NCBI RefSeq assembly: GCF_037975245.1
Contig: NC_092561.1
Location: 5,444,001 to 5,508,000, forward strand
Direction of reading: 5' to 3'
From: Apostichopus japonicus
Taxonomy: Eukaryota; Echinodermata; Holothuroidea; Aspidochirotida; Stichopodidae
Length of the DNA stretch: 64,000 bases
The notes under the pieces are model-generated. The model was not told the DNA's origin. It did no database searches and saw nothing but the letters and a program-made list of their open reading frames with translations. Of the stretch, positions 38,797-48,381 are shown in pieces. A program made the position numbers and the translations under genes. The first letter of the stretch is position 1; every line of letters starts with the position of its first letter.

Positions 38797-39993
38797 CATG
38801 GGCGGCGATCCGTACTTCTGAGTGGGGGGGATATGACCTTGTTGACTATCTAAGCGTAGCGCCACCATGAGTTGGCGCGAAGCGTACAAGAAAATTTTGG
38901 GATTTACAAACCCTCTAGATGGCCGGAAACGGCACTTGCCGAGGTTTCCATGCGGCATATACCCAACTTTAAAATAGGGATATCATGTCCGAAATATCTC
39001 ATAATCAGGATCCAAAATACTTTTTTTTTAATTTCGGGTGTTATTTTGGGAAAATTGCCCCTGTCAATCTTGTTTCAGGCGCTACGTTAGAATGTTCGAG
39101 AGCTCTTTATATTATTCGATGAAGAAAATGGCCTCATGCAGGCTATTATAGGCCTATACACATGCAATACACAACTACACATAGTTACATTCCTAGGTAC
39201 CGATTGCTAGGGCATCCAGGTGAAACGTACGTGTATTAACAGGGGCGTCGGAAGCTATTTGGGATTGGTACGGAAGATCAGAGTGTGGCCATCTACCATA
39301 ATTATCGGGGGGGGGGGGACGTTTGGAAGGTCAAACTACGCTACGCGCCACCATTGGTTGGCGCGTAGCGTAATGGAGAAAATTTTGAAAAAATGCCTCC
39401 CAGATTGCAGGAAATGGCACTTCCCGAGCTTTTCTTATGTGCATTCTCCCTTGTCTGTTTTTGTACCCGATTAATCTTCTGAAACACATTTTGAAGTATG
39501 TTTCATTTTGGTTCTTTATTTTTTGCCTTTTTTTTCTTCTTAGTGCTACTTTTTTTCTCTTTTTTTTTTTGCGCCGTGAATATTGGTCCGGCGAACCGCT
39601 CCGACGCCCCTAATTAAGCATTACCCTGGTAACATGAGATTCTCAGCTGTTCTATAGGGAACATGTACGTGTGAAGGCCTACTATAGGGCCTATATGAAT
39701 ACTATGAGGGTGCATATATGTACTATATAAATACCGTGGGCGCAATAATACATTTTGTTGTTATAGGGCCAATGAAGCCTACAGTCAACTATTCTTGCTT
39801 TATAAAGACGGTTTATGGTAGGCGAGAAATGAAGCTAAAAAAGAGCCGTACATTCACGATGATGCATAAATGAAGGCATGAAAATATTCTTATTCCTGGC
39901 ATTTGGTGGGGGGGATATGGTGTGTTACATCCCCTCCACCCATTTTCATGGGGGGATATATCCCCCCCATCCCCCCCAGGATCGCCGCCCATG
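38797..39993. mobile_element. hAT-type element nested in decamer array, 1197 bp
   Basis: Ends are CATGGGCGGCGATCC and exactly inverted GGATCGCCGCCCATG, with a perfect 8 bp target duplication GCTGTCAT (38789-38796 and 39994-40001). It contains one copy of the shared hairpin core (near 38851-38945) and a further nested element at 39240-39612. A possible relic of the same terminus, TGGGCGGCGATCGTA, lies at 46217. Non-autonomous. Confidence 0.88.
39240..39612. mobile_element. Third-level nested MITE, 373 bp
   Basis: Ends are CAGGGGCGTCGGAAGC and GCTCCGACGCCCCTA, inverted with a few mismatches. Direct repeats ATTAA flank it (39235-39239, 39613-39617). It has a G-run at 39307 and carries the hairpin module ACGCTACGCGCCACCATT / GGTTGGCGCGTAGCGTA in its most perfect form near 39338-39372. 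Confidence 0.65.
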
Positions 39994-40698
39994 GCTGTCA
40001 TTCGCGATTTTCGCGAATGATAATAACCCTGTACAAAGTCAATTGTCATTCGGTCATTCGCTGTCATTTGTTTTAGTTTGTCCTTATAAGTATGTTACAT
40101 TTTCATGGCCAGGGAGTGTTCTAAAGGGAGGGCACCCATATGTGATTAAACAAGACTAGTGAAGGATTCCTGCAGGACTTTTTTAGAGGTCCTTAACACT
40201 GTAGCTCTGCAGGACAATGATAGGATCAAACAGGACTATAAGGGGTTCTTAATTTAGGCCTCCTTTCAACGTCATGTCAACTAAGTTTGAAAGGAGCGAA
40301 TGAATATGAGCTATGAATCACTAAATTTGAACCATTGCCCAACTCGGGCGGGTCGATGAGGCTAACTGTACTACTATAGCTTTGCATTATCCATCGATTG
40401 TCAGAATAAGTTGTACGTACGTACGAACGGTACCGTAGAAGTTATTTTGTAAAAATTCAACGGCTGTGATTGCATAGTGCATGTGCGTTAACTTTGGGGG
40501 ACCAAACGCAGGGGGGGGGGGGGGAGGAAGGTGGGCATGACCAACTTACTCTAACTATAGGGGCCATATCATGAATTGGCTCTGAAGATCATGTCCGCCG
40601 CGATCCCGGCAGCCGAGACAAATTAACAGACAAAATACATGCACGCATGCTCGCCTGTGATCATTCCGGGACACGTGGGTACGTATTACTAGGCCTTA

Positions 40699-41318
40699 CC
40701 GGAATCCCAGATTTGGGCTACGAATATCAATCTGGGCCAGATCTGCTCCAGATCTGGAATTTATATAGCCTATATCTGGCCAGATAAAAAATTTGGCAGA
40801 TATAACTTGATATCAAATGAAGCTATATATGGTCAATTTTATGGCATCTATATCTGGCACATATGAAACTTAATCTGCCTATCAGGATTAACTATACATA
40901 TCCAATTAAATCTCGCTTGATATGGCCAGATAAATCTCTACGTCTATCCAGTTATATCTGGTCCTATCATGGGCCATGCACATAAAACTTAATCTACATA
41001 TCTGGATAGTCTTTATGCATGGTCAGAATGAAATTCCTGTTCGAGCCGTGCAATGGCTGCTGCAGGTTAATTAGAACTGTTAGGTAAATACAAACAATAG
41101 CAATTTGAAGAAACGAATGAATAGGAAGAAAATTAAGCAGCACACAAAGTTTGGAAGCTTCAAATGAGTGATGGAAACTACTTTTAATGGGACGTTGCGC
41201 CCCCGAGACCTGGCAAACCCACCCTGCCGGGATATATCCGCAAGGTATATATATATCATTTTGGGCCATATAAAGGAAGTTTCATGTGGCTATATTTAAG
41301 CCAGATCTGGGATTTCGG
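40699..41318. mobile_element. TA-flanked MITE rich in ATATCTGG, left arm
   Basis: Ends CCGGAATCCCAGAT and ATCTGGGATTTCGG are near-perfect inverted repeats, flanked by TA on each side, as in Tc1/mariner-type insertions. The interior repeats ATATCTGG / CCAGATATA-type motifs many times. The same element is at the corresponding place in the right arm (62038-62752), so it was present before the duplication. Confidence 0.72.
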
Positions 41319-42156
41319 TACTGACGGCTCCATCCGGTGCAGAGTGCTTTCCCCCACCCCCCCCCATTTGTTATACCATAATGTGTAAAAACATTCATAT
41401 GCTGCGTTACACTGTGTGTCGAGAGAGAGGGGGGGGGGGCAAGCCTGATCGATGCTGCATGGCCCCAAGACTAATTGAAATACTACGAATGCAGTCATGA
41501 TAAGGGTAAAGAAAGACAAGCACATTAGGCAGGATGTAAGCGTTTACAAAATAATAAAAAACCTATAAGGAGAAGAAGCGCACTTTACTGGGAGGCTGCC
41601 CAAGCCCTGTCAATACCATGGCACGAGGATTGTGCCCCGTTTTGGCTGACCCATCAACTATGGTCAGGATTCATACACGTCGGCTGACTAAATGTATATG
41701 AGCTTGTGTTGAACTGTGCGTAGTAGTATGGTTGCAACTTAACTTGGTCGTTTTAAACAACCGTTCATAAAATGAGTCAAATTTCATCGCAAATGTACGA
41801 TAGTTTCCAAAATGTCACAAAACGGGTACACAACAAATTAAACTCTTCTGTGATTAGGCTGTAATACTTTTCAAAGGCCAAATATATGTAAAGAAATGGT
41901 GAAAATATGAACAAGTTCTGTTGATTTCCTACTACCACGTAAATATTCGTGAAATTTTAACGGAAATCAGCCAATTCATCCATATTATGTATTGAAAACT
42001 AAAAATTTCATCTGTTCTCAAGACAAAAACACTTTCTTTGTCAGAATTTCCTTTAGTTTGTCCTCAAAATGTGAAAAAGAAAATTGTAAGACTAAAACGT
42101 TACTTGTGAGATTTGCTTTGTACAAATTGCCACACAATCTCGCTTTTAGCGTAGAC
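41319..42156. other. H1 upstream region shared by both arms
   Basis: Non-coding DNA conserved in the right arm at about 61194-62037, with C-runs near 41347 and 41427. No separate gene is recognised. Confidence 0.5.
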
Positions 42157-42214
42157 CCAATCACAATGCAGGATTTGTTATATTCTCTGTCACGTCCGTC
42201 AACTCAAATATAAG
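42157..42214 (+). promoter_or_regulatory. H1 core promoter: CCAAT and TATA boxes
   Basis: CCAAT at 42157-42161 and TATAAG at 42209-42214, about 50 bp apart and about 130 bp before the ATG. Both boxes are conserved in the right-arm copy (61189-61193 and 61136-61141, reversed), where the TATA box is a full TATAAA. CCAAT plus TATA is typical of replication-dependent H1 promoters. Confidence 0.65.
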
Positions 42215-42341
42215 TGGCGTAATACGCAGATTGAAATACGAGGTGTATCATATCATATCATATCAGATTGAAATTATCTAGCAAATTTTGCAAGTATCTG
42301 TCTACTCCTGAACATCAGAAACGTTACTTTACGTATTCAAT

Positions 42342-42911
42342 ATGGCAACTGAAACGAAGAAAGCAAAGAAGTCCAAGCCTACTGGCCCAACAACCCTCGA
42401 TCTTGTCGTCAAGGCTATTGCAGCTCTGAATGATACAAAGGGATCGTCAGGAGTCGCCATCAAGAAGCAAATCAAAGCTACTGGTGTGGAGAGGAGCTCA
42501 GTCTTCGTGAACAAGGCCCTCAAAAGAGGCGTTGCAACTGGAGTCCTCAAGCAAGTTAAAGGTACTGGAGCCACTGGTACCTTCAAGCTCGACACCGCAA
42601 AAGCTAAGAAAGCCGAGCAGGAAAAGGCCAAGAAGCAGAAGGCAGTACAGAGGAAGAAGGACTTGTTAGAAAAGCAGAAGAAGAAAAGGGCTGAGGCAAA
42701 GGCCAAGAAGGACGCCAAAAAGAAGGCTGTCTCTGCAAAGAAGGTCAAGAAACCTGCAGCAAAGAAAGCAGTGAAGAAGAAGTCAGCAGCCAAGCCCAAG
42801 AAGGCCGTAAAGCCAAAGAAGCCAGCTGCTAAGAAGCCAACCAAAAAGGCTGCACCAAAGAAGAAGGTTGTAAAGAAACCAGCCAAGAAGGTAGCTGCCA
42901 AAAAGAAGTAG
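42342..42911 (+). CDS. Linker histone H1, 189 aa (left arm)
   Basis: Binds nucleosomal linker DNA and compacts chromatin in the nucleus. The frame is uninterrupted and intronless. Residues 1-14 form a short basic N-tail. Residues about 15-84 are the winged-helix H1/H5 globular domain (GPTTLDLVVKAIAALND ... QVKGTGATGTFKL, the canonical end of the fold). Residues 85-189 are a K/A-rich tail with AKK, PAAKK and KPAKK repeats and a longer charged helix-like stretch (KAEQEKAKKQKAVQRKKDLL) after the globular domain. The start is supported by identical placement in the second copy and by the TATA position. A histone stem-loop follows 61 bp after the stop. The copy at 60440-61003 differs by a few residues and a two-residue length change. 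Length is typical of H1. Confidence 0.96.
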   Translation: MATETKKAKKSKPTGPTTLDLVVKAIAALNDTKGSSGVAIKKQIKATGVERSSVFVNKALKRGVATGVLKQVKGTGATGTFKLDTAKAKKAEQEKAKKQKAVQRKKDLLEKQKKKRAEAKAKKDAKKKAVSAKKVKKPAAKKAVKKKSAAKPKKAVKPKKPAAKKPTKKAAPKKKVVKKPAKKVAAKKK

Positions 42912-42972
42912 GCCCTGTACCTAAATCTTTCAAAGAACAACGTGGGGATACCACATCATGTTCGAATTCAAC

Positions 42973-42988
42973 GGCTCTTTTAAGGGCC
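42973..42988 (+). terminator. Histone mRNA 3' stem-loop and downstream element (left H1)
   Basis: GGCTCTTTTAAGGGCC forms a 6 bp stem (one U-G pair) with a 4-base loop, matching the conserved replication-dependent histone stem-loop. ACCAGAAAGAGAAG follows at about 42999-43012 and fits the purine-rich U7-binding downstream element. The transcript is thus expected to end without a poly(A) tail. The same pair is found in the right arm. Confidence 0.9.
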
Positions 42989-43220
42989 ACCAAATATACC
43001 AGAAAGAGAAGCTTTTTTGCCTCCATAAACATGCATTTGTGTCTTGAGTCTTTTCTAATATTTTCGTGCTCTTTACTGAACACACCAAATAGTCTTTGCA
43101 GCGTTATGCTTATGTAGGCCTAACAAAGTAATAGTCAGGACTGTTAACCCAGGTGAGATAGTACTTGACTACTTCATACAATAAGTTACGTAGTACATCA
43201 TATATAGGCTATAGGTCTAG

Positions 43221-43549
43221 TATAGTTTTTACATTCTATTATATTACATTTTTTGGTTCTTTCTTCTCTCCATCCCTTGTCTGCTAAACCCATTGATCTA
43301 TTTCCTTGTGTTCACCATGCTCATTAAACCTGTCTGTATTCTGTGCAGGTTTTTGTCCCTTCTGTTACTGTTACTTGTCATTTAGCCTTTGAAGAAGATC
43401 CTGCTAGGATCGAAACGCCAGGCCGACTTACTTTTACACATTCTCCTACACAGGTTCTCTAGTGGATAAGCAGTTTGCTAACAGTTTAATTTTATTGTGA
43501 TGTTACATTTTGGTTATTTCAATTAGGCCCTCTTTCTTATGTAGTCTAG
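43221..43549. mobile_element. 329 bp insert with hammerhead-like motif, left arm only
   Basis: Absent from the right arm and bounded by direct repeats GTCTAG (43215-43220 and 43544-43549). At about 43397-43424 it contains TTGAAGA, then a hairpin (GATCC-TGCTA-GGATC), then GAAACG. That order resembles the conserved core of a hammerhead ribozyme, as known from Penelope-like elements. A related motif in opposite orientation is at 44211-44254. No coding sequence. Confidence 0.5.
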
Positions 43550-43920
43550 CCTTTGTAATACCTTTGGAGACGGGAGTTGAAACTTTGGATTTCCGTCTGC
43601 TTTTCAGATCCTTTTTTGTTCCCAGATACTTCCGTGTTTTCAGATAATGCTGCTTTGGAAAAAACTTGTACTTCAGGATGGTGTTTGAAGGTTAAATTCG
43701 CTAGAGCGTGCAGTGATCGATAATAAACTTCCATGTATTTTCCCCATTATTGACGAGCCGTGTAAATAGCGCAGATGATCGACTTGAGTGTCAAAACGGG
43801 AACTGCAATTGCCTTCAAATATTACCTTGTTTCAATGTAAAAAGTGGGGTTCAGGAAATTAATTCATTGGAGATGGGGGAGGTTGATGTTAAATTATGTT
43901 GATTGAAGTTGATTGCTTAC

Positions 43921-45020
43921 CAAGAGTGCTGATGCCTCCATCGCCTTTTGTATGACCAGAAGTAAAAAGTTAAGACACAAAGTTTTCAACATGCTGTTTG
44001 TGTTCGGGCATGACCAGGTCAAGTAATTAGTAATGACATGATGGCAATTGAGCTCAAAACTGTTTTGTTAACATTTCCACAAAAACTTTGTTGCATTTTA
44101 GAAAATACTCAACACATCGGAGTACTGACAATATAAACAGACAATCATAATGTATCACACGAACCTCCTGCGGTTGAGGACGAAGTTGTAAGACAATATG
44201 TGTAAAAGTAAGTTGGTCTGACGTTTCGATACTAGCAGGATCTTCTTAAAAGGCTAAGAATAGTCAGAAATTTAAGATAGTCAGAAAAGATGTTTCATCG
44301 GGCTGTGATCAAATTCCTTGGTGGGTTTTTAAGTTTAAGTTTCTTGTTCTGGTGAACTAGTTGGCACTTTTGCACATATTTTTAATAAATTTTAAACCAA
44401 TGTCACATACCCAGCTTCTTGAAGAATGCGGTAACATCCCCAATACCTAGGTTAAAACACCTCCCTCGGTTAATGACTTCAGACCCATAGATCTTGCAAG
44501 TACACGTTTGACCTCTATGCAGAAGATTTTATTACCATATTTAACAAATTCCATTGAAACACATGGTGACCGACGTCAGTTTGCTTATATAGGAAGGGGG
44601 TTTCTTGTACGCACGCCGTCCTCACATTAGTCCATAGAAGTCATTTCTTCAACAGCTATTTTCCATACTATTTTAATCTTTATAACTCTTAACTGTTTTT
44701 CATATCCTTTTTATTAATATATACTTTCATGTATTTAAACTGGATTTTAATCAACTTGAAAAGTCACAACTTAAAGATAATTTAATGAGAAAGATACAAT
44801 AACAAAGAGATATTAATTTCTCACAAGGACCTGTAACCTATAGGCTATGGCACAAAACTAAGATGTTGAAGACCGTTATAAGAACAATGCTTTCAGTGTT
44901 TCTTTCACACTTTTGTCAACATCTGAGGCTTACCAATTAAAACGGCTGGACTACTTAGTCTTTCACACAGACTAATACGTCATTTCATCAGATGCAACAC
45001 AAAAAGGGTAATAGGTCTAG
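43921..45020. other. Spacer start, no gene recognised
   Basis: Unique sequence inside the inverted duplication. At about 44196-44262 it carries, in reverse orientation, a relative of the 43397-43450 motif (GTTTCGATACTAGCAGGATC, then TTCTT) together with the adjoining TGTGTAAAAGTAAGTTGGTC. Confidence 0.4.
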
Positions 45021-45031
45021 CGGGCGGGACG

Positions 45032-45938
45032 CGAAATTATTTTTCCCACTTCGACGCGGCCATATTAGCATAATGGGCGTGGACTATCGGTCGTTGTTAC
45101 GGTTTATTGGTCCACGTCACAGACTATGCAGTGATATCTCTCGGGTGTTTGTTTGGGTGCTGAAAGTTCTCAATTAAGTTACATGTCAGGGATTCTAGTA
45201 CACGTACCAGTATAATAAATAGTATAGTACAGAGGGACATTGCTATTTAGTCATAGTTATAGCAGGGAGCTGCTACTCTAACAGTAACAGCTCCCTGGTT
45301 ATAGTTAATACAGACGCAAGTGACAACTGTTTAATAAAATGGGTAGAATATTTCAAGTCCGTAACAATACCCAGTAGCGTACGTAAACTAATGATGAAAG
45401 CACGTAGGCTCCTTACTGCAGTTTAAAAGGGGGTTCATTTATAAATGAACAAATAATTTAGAATGATGGATAAAACAATATGGGGCACAATACAATACAT
45501 GTATCTTTGTAGGTTTTTAGCATTGAAAGGTCAGTGGGCCTACCTGGTGTAATATGAAGTGTAATAATCAATACCACGGGAGGTTCATTTATAACTTTTC
45601 CAGACCCTGCTGTCACGGGAGGTTCTTTTCCAAACTTTTCCTGACACGGGAGGTTCATAACACATCTAATAAACAAACACAGTTTGATTTTGTGATGGAA
45701 TTTACCTCAAGAGCTCCATAAGACCCGATTGACTGGGAGAAGCAGTCGCACATCATCATGGATCTCATGAAGTCATGTCTTAGGCCTGAGTATATTGGGC
45801 CTGAGTATATTAGCTGAGTATATAATTAAAGAGCTATATACGTAAGAGCTCGAAGTCGAAGTCACAAACTTGCCGGCCTGTGACGTATTTCATAAGCCAC
45901 GCCCATGTGGCCGCGTCGAAGTGGGAAAAATAATTTCG
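45032..45938. mobile_element. Mutator-like non-autonomous element, 907 bp
   Basis: Terminal inverted repeats begin CGAAATTATTTTTCCCACTT and are identical for about 30 bp, through TCGACGCGGCCA, with weaker similarity beyond. The flanks are a perfect 11 bp direct repeat, CGGGCGGGACG (45021-45031 and 45939-45949). Long TIRs with a 9-11 bp target duplication indicate a Mutator-like (MULE) element. No transposase frame is visible. It contains the 35 bp micro-insert at 45263-45297 and repeats of GGGAGGTTCATTTATAA and GGGAGGTTCTT-like motifs. Confidence 0.85.
45263..45297. mobile_element. Ultra-short inverted-repeat insert, 35 bp
   Basis: Begins CAGGGAGCTG and ends CAGCTCCCTG, a perfect 10 bp inverted repeat with a 15 bp centre. 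Flanked by the perfect 7 bp direct repeat GTTATAG (45256-45262 and 45298-45304). Same terminal motif as 8680-8704 and 9481-9510. Confidence 0.65.
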
Positions 45939-45949
45939 CGGGCGGGACG

Positions 45950-46501
45950 GCTTCGGTGACCTAAACAGCTTTGTGACGTCATCATTGTACAGCTATATTA
46001 TACCGGAAAAGGGTAATTGAGAGGGTGGGGAGGGTATCATATACTAGTTCAAATTCAGTACAGGTAAGTGGGTAACACTCCCTTCGGCATCTCTAATTTG
46101 ACTATCATGTATCGTGTTAAATGTCAGGGAAACTTGAACTGAATATCAAGCATAAATTTTCCTGTAAACCTAACGGTCTTATATGGTTACTATAGATATG
46201 ACTATATGTGTCCATGTGGGCGGCGATCGTATAGCCGGTAACTAATGTACTCAATTGGCAGAAATTATTGTCACGTATTTGAAATATTCGACATAACTTC
46301 CCAAGTTATCAGAGGTCTTTCGATAAATGGTATGGTTTACTGGGCCGGTTATGCTCTAGAAATACGTCGAGGGGGGGGGGGGGGTGAGGATTGTAATCCC
46401 TCTGTAGATCTATTGAGATACCTAGACAATTGTAAATGATGAGGACTCCCGTCTAAGATTTCATTGTCTCGAATTCGTTGTATTTGGACTGGACCATATT
46501 T
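45950..46501. other. No gene recognised
   Basis: Contains a TGGGCGGCGATCGTA motif at 46217, resembling one end of the 38797-39993 element, without a matching partner end, and a G-run near 46370-46383. Confidence 0.4.
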
Positions 46502-46672
46502 TTCGGCCTTTTGGCTAAGCTCATGTATAGCGTCTGTTCCCTTTCCATGGGAAAAGCGATACATATTTGACGTATCATCTTCATGATCACATGGTCTCGA
46601 TGCAAGGGGAATGGGGTTGAGAGTGGATCAGCTAATTGTTTTAGTTTTCCTGATCAGGCTCTTAAAAAGGTA
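46502..46672 (+). repeat. U2 snRNA-headed SINE-like repeat
   Basis: TTCGGCCTTTTGGCTAAG, then TCATGTATAGCGTCTGTTC follows the first ~45 bases of U2 snRNA with about 5 changes in 36 bases after CGGCC. The rest of U2 (Sm site, later stem-loops) is missing. The body shares ATGATCACA, GATGCAAGG, TGGGGTTGAGAGTGGATCA with the repeat at 11505-11660 and 11825-11905. This supports a dispersed repeat with a U2-derived head, not a working snRNA gene. Confidence 0.62.
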
Positions 46673-47412
46673 CCATACGTCCATGATCACACCGCGTGAA
46701 TAGTGATAATGTATTCATCTGTGCTACCGAGTGCAAAGGGGCTGAGTTTCCATGCGGCAAATTCATTTCAAATGGTGAAGAAATGCGTGCATTTTGCTTT
46801 TTGATAATTCCCTTTTATTGTTGTTAAGATCCATAAATGCATTGAATGTTGCAACTAACTTCAGTTATGGTTTTCACATGGTGAGGGTCAGCGTTTACTT
46901 GTGACAGCGTCTACATAGGCATAACATAACTTAGTCTAGCTTAGGCCTATGTGTACACAACTGTAATACTAATAGCATTATCCTAGTCTCGTCCCTGTTC
47001 TAACGGTACTACTATGCTACACGTATCAGTTCCACGAAGCGTGATGAAATGAAGGGCTAGCCTGTTTAAAGGTAATGTCGCGATGCTAAGAGCACAGAGT
47101 TTTCAAAGAATAGCGGTCGTGAAAATCTGATAAGTGATATTGCTCTGCAGTTGAGTTAATATTGTTATTGTTTTTATCTTGCCATTAGCCTATTAAAATA
47201 ATTAGGCTAGCTTTAATATTTATGCCTAACACTAACAGTAACACTACAGTAACCCAGCAACAGTTATAGGCTTACTGGGTAATTATAGGCTAGATGGATT
47301 TATTGACGATACTTACCCAGTGTAGACCACTAGACCTAGCGAATATTCCCCTAATTTCATGCAATATTTAATGGTAAAAAGATAACCACAGTTAGCTATT
47401 ATATGTAAGAAT
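46673..47412. other. No gene recognised
   Basis: Moderately AT-rich DNA upstream of MRPL23. No coding, RNA or element signature that I can support. Confidence 0.4.
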
Positions 47413-48079
47413 GGAGTAATTATAGAATACAGGGCCACTCGATGATACTATCTGAGCATCCGGATGCGCGGATGCTCAGTCTCACCCCAGTACGTATGTG
47501 AGTAAAAAATGTCAAAGTCCCAGTTCTTTCTTTTTGAGTGGATGCGCGGATGCGTGGATGCGGAGTCAAAAATTTCCTAAGTCCTTTTAAGAACGACACA
47601 CTATTGATGTGGAATATCTTCGTACATACGGGACTTTCAGTATTGGAAATACGTGATGGTATATGTCGAAACTTTTCGAAAATTATTTAAGTCCATTCCT
47701 AGTACACCCGGGGTGGATGCTCGGATGCCCGGATGCGGAGTCAAAATGAAATACATGATGGTATATGGGGAAACTTTGGAAAATTATTTAAGTCCATTAT
47801 GGGGAAACCTTCGAAAATTATCTAAGTCCTTTCCTTGTACTCCCGGGGTGGATGCGCGGATGCGCGGATGCGCGGATGCGGAGTCAAAATAAAATACGTA
47901 ATGGAATTTTAGAGGGCGCCATACGTGTACGGACATGTACAGAGCGGAGTCAAAATAAAATACGTAATGGAATTTTAGAGGGCGCCATACGTGTACGGAC
48001 ATGTACAGACACACCCAGCATCCGCGCATCCGGATGCTGGGAAGAGTTAATGAATGGCCCTGTATTCTATAATTGTACC
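47413..48079. mobile_element. TIR element with GGATGCGC repeats, 667 bp
   Basis: Left GGAGTAATTATAGAATACAG and right CTGTATTCTATAATTGTACC are inverted with 3 mismatches near the outer end, and the match continues inward as GGCCA and the palindromic block GCATCCGGATGCGCGGATGC. Flanks are a perfect 8 bp direct repeat, GTAAGAAT (47405-47412 and 48080-48087). Inside are tandem GGATGCGC units (47840-47880) and a 66 bp direct duplication (about 47879-48010, starting GGAGTCAAAATAAAATACG). Superfamily is probably hAT or P by target length. It lies within 200 bp upstream of the first MRPL23 exon signal. Confidence 0.75.
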
Positions 48080-48381
48080 GTAAGAATATCTAACCACTTT
48101 AAACAATGACCATTAGATTTTCAAGAAGGTCAGTTCTCAGAAGACTTTTTGAAATAGAAGTTGACAGTAGCATTTTATAAGGGTCCACAACATATCCAAA
48201 CTAATTTTGTGCCCAAATTCATCCTTTAACAATCAATGTACATTTCTTACATCCTGTTTCTTGTCTACCTACAGAGATTGATCATTACAAGAAAGTTTGA
48301 TGCAAACAACTCATACATCTAGAGGCATCAAAGAATACCCAGAATTAGAGGGAACTTGGAGAGGACAGTTATAGTGTGACA

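Larger units (their letters stand above)
38065..40084. mobile_element. 2.0 kb TIR element built of TGTCATTCG motifs
   Basis: Present only in the left arm. Ends AGGGGTGTTACTAAAACG and TTTTAGTTTGTCCT are imperfect inverted repeats followed inward by AATGACA / TGTCATT motifs. Flanks TATAA (38059-38063 and 40085-40089) form a likely short target duplication. The interior holds repeated CGAATGACA motifs, the decamer satellite at 38611-38796, and the nested element 38797-39993. Without the nested insert it would be about 0.8 kb. No transposase frame is visible. Confidence 0.75.
37616..43920. repeat. Left arm of a large inverted duplication
   Basis: This 6.3 kb segment is the reverse complement of 59471-63473, allowing for insertions. 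Outer end: CCCTGGTTACAGAAGATACC near 37617 matches the reverse of about 63454-63473. Inner end: TTGATTGAAGTTGATTGCTTAC, ending at 43920, matches the reverse of 59471 onward. The arm contains an H1 gene. Left-only insertions are 37751-38041, 38065-40084 and 43221-43549; after removing them the two arms are each about 3.7 kb. Non-coding divergence between arms is clearly visible, so this is an old duplication and not an assembly echo. Confidence 0.93.

Noticed and set aside
38565-38870. Long open frames encoding a repeated SFAVIRCHSL decapeptide
   Set aside because: They are produced by the 10 bp satellite TGTCATTCGC, which is open in more than one frame. There is no promoter or conserved domain, and the array lies inside a transposon.
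46502-46672. Functional U2 snRNA gene
   Set aside because: Only the first ~45 bases resemble U2. The Sm site and later stem-loops are missing, and the following body is shared with other repeat copies.
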